Below, in pieces: positions 60,266-64,000 of a stretch of 64,000 nucleotides of DNA. The stretch's first letter is position 1; each line of letters starts with the position of its first letter. The DNA comes from LMUY01 sp964247705 (lineage in GTDB: Bacteria > Pseudomonadota > Alphaproteobacteria > Acetobacterales > Acetobacteraceae). Location: positions 1 through 64,000 of the forward strand of contig CAXTVQ010000004.1 in NCBI GenBank assembly GCA_964247705.1. Direction: 5' to 3'. The notes beneath the pieces were generated by a model. That model did no database searches. It was not told the origin of the DNA and worked only from the letters and a program-made list of their open reading frames with translations. Both the position numbers and the translations under genes were made by a program.

Positions 60266-61864
60266 TCACCCCCGCATGAACCCCGCCGCGCGTTCCGCCA
60301 TCATCATCACCGCCGGCTGGATGTTGGAGGACGGCACCAGCGGCATCGCCGAAGCGTCCACCACCCGCAGCCCGTCCACCCCGCGCAGGCGAAGCTGCGG
60401 GTCCAGCACTGCGGCGTCGTCGCTGCCCATCCGGCACGTGCCGGACGGGTGGTAGACCGTGGTCGCCGTCGCCCGGATGAAGTCCAGCAACGCCTCGTCG
60501 CTGTCCACGTCGGGCGCCGGGTGCAGTTCCTCCTCCACCAGGGCGGCGAACGCGGCGGAGCGGGCGATACGCTGGCCGATGCGGGCGCCGGCCACCATCA
60601 GATGCTGGTCGGACGGTGCGGAAAGATAGTTGGCGTGGATCACCGGGCGGTCTGCCGGGTCCGGCGAGCGCAAGGTCACGGTGCCGCGGCTGTCCGGGCG
60701 GCACTGGTTCCAGTTCACCATCACGCCGGGATGCTTCGGCAGCACGTAGCCGGCGCCGGGTGTCAGGCTGAAATTGATGAACTGGTATTGCAGCTCGGCT
60801 TCCTCGGCGCCCGGCGTGCCGCGGGCGAACAGGGTGGCCTCGGTCGCGCCAACCGCCATCGGCCCCGACCGCCGCACCGCATAGCCCAGCGCCATCGCCG
60901 CCATGCGCAGCTTGCTGGCGGTGATCTCGTTCAGCGTCCCCGCCGACCGCGTGCGGTAGGACAGGCGCGCCATCAGATGGTCCTGCAGGTTCTGGCCCAC
61001 GGCCGGCCGGTGCAGGACGGGGGCGATGCCGTGCTCCTGCAGCGCGGCCCCATCTCCCACGCCGGACAGGAGCAACAAGTGCGGCGTGGCGATCGCACCG
61101 CTGCACAGCACCACTTCCCGCGCGGCATCGAAGCGGGCCGCCTCGCCGTCCGGGAGCGCCACCTCCACGCCAGTCGCCCGCCCGCCGGCAAACGTCACGC
61201 GCTGGGCCGCCGTCCCCGTGATGACGCGCAAATTGGGCCGGCCACGCGCCGGGCGGAGGTAGGCCTGTGCCGTGCTGATCCGCCGGCCGCCACGCACGTT
61301 CATCTGCACGGGGGCGGCGCCCTCGATCGGCCCGTCGTTGATGTCGCGGTGCAGCGGGAACCCGGCCTCCCGGCAAGCCGCGAGGAACGCCGCCGCCCCT
61401 TGCGACAGGACGCGGGGCTCGCTGACCGGGATGAGGCCGTCCTTGCCGCGCGACTCTCCCGCGTCACCCTCCCACCGCTCGATCTTGCGGAAGGCGGGCA
61501 GCACGTCCTCCCACGCCCAACCGCGCGCGCCGGCTTGCGCCCAACGGTCGTAGTCGTGCGGCGAGCCGCGCAGGAACACCAGGCCGTTCACCGAGCCGGA
61601 CCCGCCCAGCACCTTGCCGCGCGGCCAGGCGATGCTGCGGCCGTGCAGTTCCGGTTCCGCCTCGGTCGCGTAGCCCCAATCGTAGCGGCGGGACTTGGAC
61701 AGCCGGGCATAGCCGGCGGGGATGTGGATCCAGGGATCGCGGTCCGGCGGCCCCGCCTCCAGCAGGGTCACGCGGACCGCCGGATTTTCGCTCAGCCGGG
61801 CGGCCATGATGCAGCCGGCGGTGCCGCCGCCGACGATCACGTAATCCGAGGATTCGGTCCGCAT
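60266..61864 (-). CDS. GMC-family oxidoreductase (choline dehydrogenase-like)
   Basis: This 532-residue flavoenzyme has FAD motif YVIVGGGTAGCIMAARLSEN, RGKVLGGSGSVNGLVFLRGS (GMC signature 1), CSGAIATPHLLLLSGVGDGA (signature 2) and the C-terminal catalytic region TVYHPSGTCRMGSDDAAVLD with DGLRVVDASAMPLVPSSNIQ. Such enzymes oxidise alcohols, choline or sugars; the substrate is unknown. It is ten bases downstream of the M20 amidohydrolase on the same strand, so the two are probably co-transcribed. Confidence 0.93.
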   Translation of the reverse strand: MRTESSDYVIVGGGTAGCIMAARLSENPAVRVTLLEAGPPDRDPWIHIPAGYARLSKSRRYDWGYATEAEPELHGRSIAWPRGKVLGGSGSVNGLVFLRGSPHDYDRWAQAGARGWAWEDVLPAFRKIERWEGDAGESRGKDGLIPVSEPRVLSQGAAAFLAACREAGFPLHRDINDGPIEGAAPVQMNVRGGRRISTAQAYLRPARGRPNLRVITGTAAQRVTFAGGRATGVEVALPDGEAARFDAAREVVLCSGAIATPHLLLLSGVGDGAALQEHGIAPVLHRPAVGQNLQDHLMARLSYRTRSAGTLNEITASKLRMAAMALGYAVRRSGPMAVGATEATLFARGTPGAEEAELQYQFINFSLTPGAGYVLPKHPGVMVNWNQCRPDSRGTVTLRSPDPADRPVIHANYLSAPSDQHLMVAGARIGQRIARSAAFAALVEEELHPAPDVDSDEALLDFIRATATTVYHPSGTCRMGSDDAAVLDPQLRLRGVDGLRVVDASAMPLVPSSNIQPAVMMMAERAAGFMRG

Positions 61865-61873
61865 GGTGGGCCG

Positions 61874-63070
61874 TCAGCCGGGGAGGCTGAGCTCCTGCTC
61901 GACCACGCGCACCCAATAGGCCGCGCCGAGCGGCAGGATCTCGTCGTTGAAATCGAATTTCGGCGTGTGCAGGCCGTGGACGGCGCCGTCCGGAGCGCTG
62001 CCGTTGCCGATAAAGATGAACGCGCCGGGTTTGGCCTCCAGCATGAAGGCGAAGTCCTCGCCGCCGGTGACGGGCGTGGCGGCCGTTTCCACCGCCGCGT
62101 CCCCCACCAGCGTCTTGGCGGCGGCGGCGGCCAGCACCGTCTGCTCCGGATGGTTCACCAGGGGGGTCGTCCCCCAACCGATGCGGAACGTCGCGGTGGC
62201 GCCGTGCAGGGCGGCCAAGCCGTGCGCCAATTCCTCCATCCGGCGGTCGATGATCGCGCGGGTCTCGTTGCTGAAGCAGCGCGCGGTCCCGGCGAGGGTG
62301 AGCTTGGCCGGCATCACGTTGACCGCCTGGCTCGACCCGGCCTCGATATGGCCGACGGAGATCACTGCGGTTTCCAGAGGCGGCACGTTGCGGCCGACGA
62401 TGGTCTGCAGCCCCAGCACGAAATGCGCCTGCACCACGGTCAGGTCCGCCGCGAGGTGGGGGCCGGCGCCGCCATGGCCGCCATTGCCCTCGAACGTGAC
62501 GCTCCAGCCGGAGGTGCCGGCGAGGTAGGGGCCGGTGCGGATGGCGAACTCGCCCACCGGCAGCCCAGGAACGTTGTGCATGCCGTACACGGCGTCGACC
62601 GGAAAGCGGTCGAACAGCCCGTCCGCCAGCATCTTGCGCGCCCCGCCGCGGCCTTCCTCGGCCGGCTGGAAGATGAGTTGCACCGTCCCGGCGAAATCGC
62701 GGTTGGCCGAGAGGTGCTTTGCCGCGCCGAGCAGCATGGTGGTGTGCCCGTCATGCCCGCAGGCGTGCATCACGCCCTGGTTGGTGGAAGCGTGCGGCGC
62801 GCCCGTCTGTTCGTGGATCGCCAGCGCGTCCATGTCCGCCCGCAGCCCGATCGCGCGCTGACCCGGCAGGCGGCCGGTGATGGTGCCGACCACGCCGGTG
62901 CCGCCGACCCCCTCCGTGACATCGATGCCCCATTCCCGCAGCTTGGCCGCGACCAGCGCCGCCGTCCGCACTTCCTCCAGGCCCATTTCCGGGTGGGCGT
63001 GGATGTCTTGCCGGATCGCCGTCAGCTCGGCGTGGTAGGGACGGATCTGCTCGATCAGGCTATCGGACAT
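61874..63070 (-). CDS. M20-family amidohydrolase (hippurate hydrolase / N-acyl-amino-acid deacylase-like)
   Basis: This 398-residue protein begins MSDSLIEQIRPYHAELTAIR with RQDIHAHPEMGLEEVRTAAL. The metal sites are MHACGHDGHTTMLLGAAKHL (C-GH-D-GH), FQPAEEGRGGARKMLADGLF and the C-terminal His in VHGLHTPKFDFNDEILPLGA. The dimerisation insert lies at about 190-300. It cleaves N-acyl amino acids or related amides; specificity is not predictable. It is transcribed upstream of the GMC oxidoreductase. Confidence 0.92.
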   Translation of the reverse strand: MSDSLIEQIRPYHAELTAIRQDIHAHPEMGLEEVRTAALVAAKLREWGIDVTEGVGGTGVVGTITGRLPGQRAIGLRADMDALAIHEQTGAPHASTNQGVMHACGHDGHTTMLLGAAKHLSANRDFAGTVQLIFQPAEEGRGGARKMLADGLFDRFPVDAVYGMHNVPGLPVGEFAIRTGPYLAGTSGWSVTFEGNGGHGGAGPHLAADLTVVQAHFVLGLQTIVGRNVPPLETAVISVGHIEAGSSQAVNVMPAKLTLAGTARCFSNETRAIIDRRMEELAHGLAALHGATATFRIGWGTTPLVNHPEQTVLAAAAAKTLVGDAAVETAATPVTGGEDFAFMLEAKPGAFIFIGNGSAPDGAVHGLHTPKFDFNDEILPLGAAYWVRVVEQELSLPG

Positions 63071-63139
63071 CGTTCACTCGTGCGGTTCTGCCGTTGCACG
63101 CTGAGCCGATCGGCCCGTCGATGCAACTCGCGGAACGGC

Positions 63140-63445
63140 TCAGCCGCGCAGGAAAATCCTCATTCGGGAGCGTGCAGCCGGCCGGACCGCGGCGTGCTGC
63201 ACGGCGTGGAAGGCGACGGCACGGGCCAGGCAATCGATGATCTCGGGCGGATGCGGGTCACACCCGCCTTCGATCCCCGGTGTCGTCAGGCAAAGTTCGC
63301 CATCCCGCCATGGATACACGTAGCGGCGGTTGGTTTGCGCGAACACCACCACCACCCCTGCCGGGTCGATCGCGGTGCACTTGAACTCGCTGATGTCGAG
63401 CGCTGGTTCCAACTCGGTGTCCATGGGTTGCATTGCCTGGGTCAC
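63140..63445 (-). CDS. Hypothetical protein, about 101 residues
   Basis: The product contains SEFKCTAIDPAGVVVVFAQT, RRYVYPWRDGELCLTTPG and CDPHPPEIIDCLARAVAFHA. The start is uncertain: GTG 63445, ATG 63433 or ATG 63424. No signal, membrane span or known domain is recognised. It is isolated, between the amidohydrolase and the phosphate transporter, all on the minus strand. Confidence 0.55.
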   Translation of the reverse strand: MTQAMQPMDTELEPALDISEFKCTAIDPAGVVVVFAQTNRRYVYPWRDGELCLTTPGIEGGCDPHPPEIIDCLARAVAFHAVQHAAVRPAARSRMRIFLRG

Positions 63446-63550
63446 GGGTCACGATGCCTGGACAATACGTCCGTACTTTCCGGCCGGTTGTTAGAACTGC
63501 GTCAATGCCATGGGCGCCGGCCCGTGCAGCCGAACGGCTCTCGCGTCCGT

Positions 63551-64000
63551 TCACAACGACGGGTTGTCGAGCAGATAGAACAGCCCGCCGGCCAGCAGCA
63601 TCGTCACCGGCAGCGTGAACAGCCAGGCCATCGCGATGCGAACCAGCATCCCGCGTTGCACGCCCTGCCCACCGCTGATCATCGTGCCCGCGATGCCGGA
63701 CGTGATGATGTGAGTCGTGCTGACCGGCAGCCCGGTGAACCCGGCGGTTGCGATCAGCACCGAGCCGACCAATTCCGCGCTGACGCCCTGGCCCGGCGTC
63801 ATGTGCTGCTTGCCCAGCCGCTCGCCGAGGGTCGTGACCACGCGCTTGTAGCCGACCATCGTGCCGACGCCGAGGCAGAAGGCGCTGAGCACGCGGACCC
63901 AGTACGGCGCATATTGCACGGGCGGGCCCATCGCCTTGCGCAGCGTCTGCGCCGCCGCCTTGTCGTTGGCGCTCACGCCGGGTGCCTCGGTGACGTGCTT
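63551..64000 (-). CDS. PiT-family inorganic phosphate transporter, C-terminal part, runs off window
   Basis: The last about 149 residues are visible; the gene continues beyond base 64000 (frame open: KHVTEAPGVSANDKAAAQTL). PiT features are the repeat-region sequence VGTMVGYKRVVTTLGERLGK and the family signature LPVSTTHIITSGIAGTMISG. Hydrophobic C-terminal helices follow (RIAMAWLFTLPVTMLLAGGL). PiT proteins import metal-phosphate using the proton gradient, with low affinity. It ends FYLLDNPSL. Confidence 0.9.
   Translation of the reverse strand, partial: KHVTEAPGVSANDKAAAQTLRKAMGPPVQYAPYWVRVLSAFCLGVGTMVGYKRVVTTLGERLGKQHMTPGQGVSAELVGSVLIATAGFTGLPVSTTHIITSGIAGTMISGGQGVQRGMLVRIAMAWLFTLPVTMLLAGGLFYLLDNPSL

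Overview
The window is 64 kb of very GC-rich DNA with densely packed genes, frequent 4-nt start/stop overlaps (ATGA, GTGA, TTGA) and many GTG/TTG starts. Gene content (PaoABC-type molybdenum aldehyde oxidoreductase, HWE-family kinase fused to CheB/CheR, many ABC importers for oligopeptides and branched-chain-type substrates, GMC oxidoreductase, alpha-hydroxy-acid oxidase) points to an alphaproteobacterium. Acetobacteraceae (Rhodospirillales) is my best guess, but I could not compare against any database. It looks like an ordinary chromosomal scaffold from a draft assembly. No rRNA, tRNA, CRISPR array, integrase, transposase or phage gene was seen. Three runs of exactly 100 N (23980-24079, 27836-27935, 31474-31573) are scaffold gaps. 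Two of them are flanked by identical sequence (18 and 21 bp) and collapse to restore intact genes.

Layout. 1-9.3 kb: housekeeping. A partial FAD-linked oxidase, a GST and a DUF4142 lipoprotein are followed by a four-gene minus-strand operon (cysQ-like phosphatase, Sua5/TsaC, YhiN-like flavoprotein, glutathionyl-hydroquinone reductase). A plus-strand pepA - small ORF - holC unit and a proline-rich membrane protein follow. 9.3-24.1 kb: a chemoreceptor, an ABC-F ATPase, a GAF histidine kinase, a frameshifted DUF4239 gene, an M20 amidohydrolase, an internally deleted HAD dehalogenase, a large strand-loop-strand repeat protein, malate synthase G, an M48 protease and a cytochrome P450. 24.1-39.9 kb: signalling (CheB-CheR-PAS-HWE kinase plus a receiver protein) and two incomplete oligopeptide ABC transporter loci. 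One has permease C plus two ATPases and an isoaspartyl peptidase; the other has a binding protein plus permeases B and C. Between them are asd, an SMR exporter and cytochrome b561. Stress proteins (DUF2382, GlsB) and a triple-PAS LuxR-type regulator end this section.

40.1-51.1 kb: two catabolic operons. The first couples an FMN alpha-hydroxy-acid oxidase, an oxaloacetate-decarboxylase-like PEP-mutase-fold enzyme and an enoyl-CoA hydratase. The second couples a complete Liv-type ABC importer (with fused LivH-LivM) to a hotdog thioesterase, a split ComD/ComE-like thiamine-diphosphate decarboxylase and an SDR. An orphan GspG pseudopilin and a small lytic transglycosylase lie between them. 51.2-64 kb: an unknown coiled-coil protein, the PaoABC-type operon with a divergent TetR regulator and a palindromic candidate operator, an orphan oligopeptide-binding protein, a beta-hydroxyacid dehydrogenase, a serine hydrolase, a GMC oxidoreductase, an M20 amidohydrolase, a small unknown protein and the end of a PiT phosphate transporter.

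No gene-free stretch exceeds 300 bases. The longest (43297-43584, 288 bp) holds one strong hairpin. Several intergenic gaps carry GC-rich hairpins that recur within the window and look like dispersed repeats. The most plausible little-described system is the Liv importer / thioesterase / ComDE-like / SDR operon at 44222-51134. Its substrate cannot be fixed from sequence alone.
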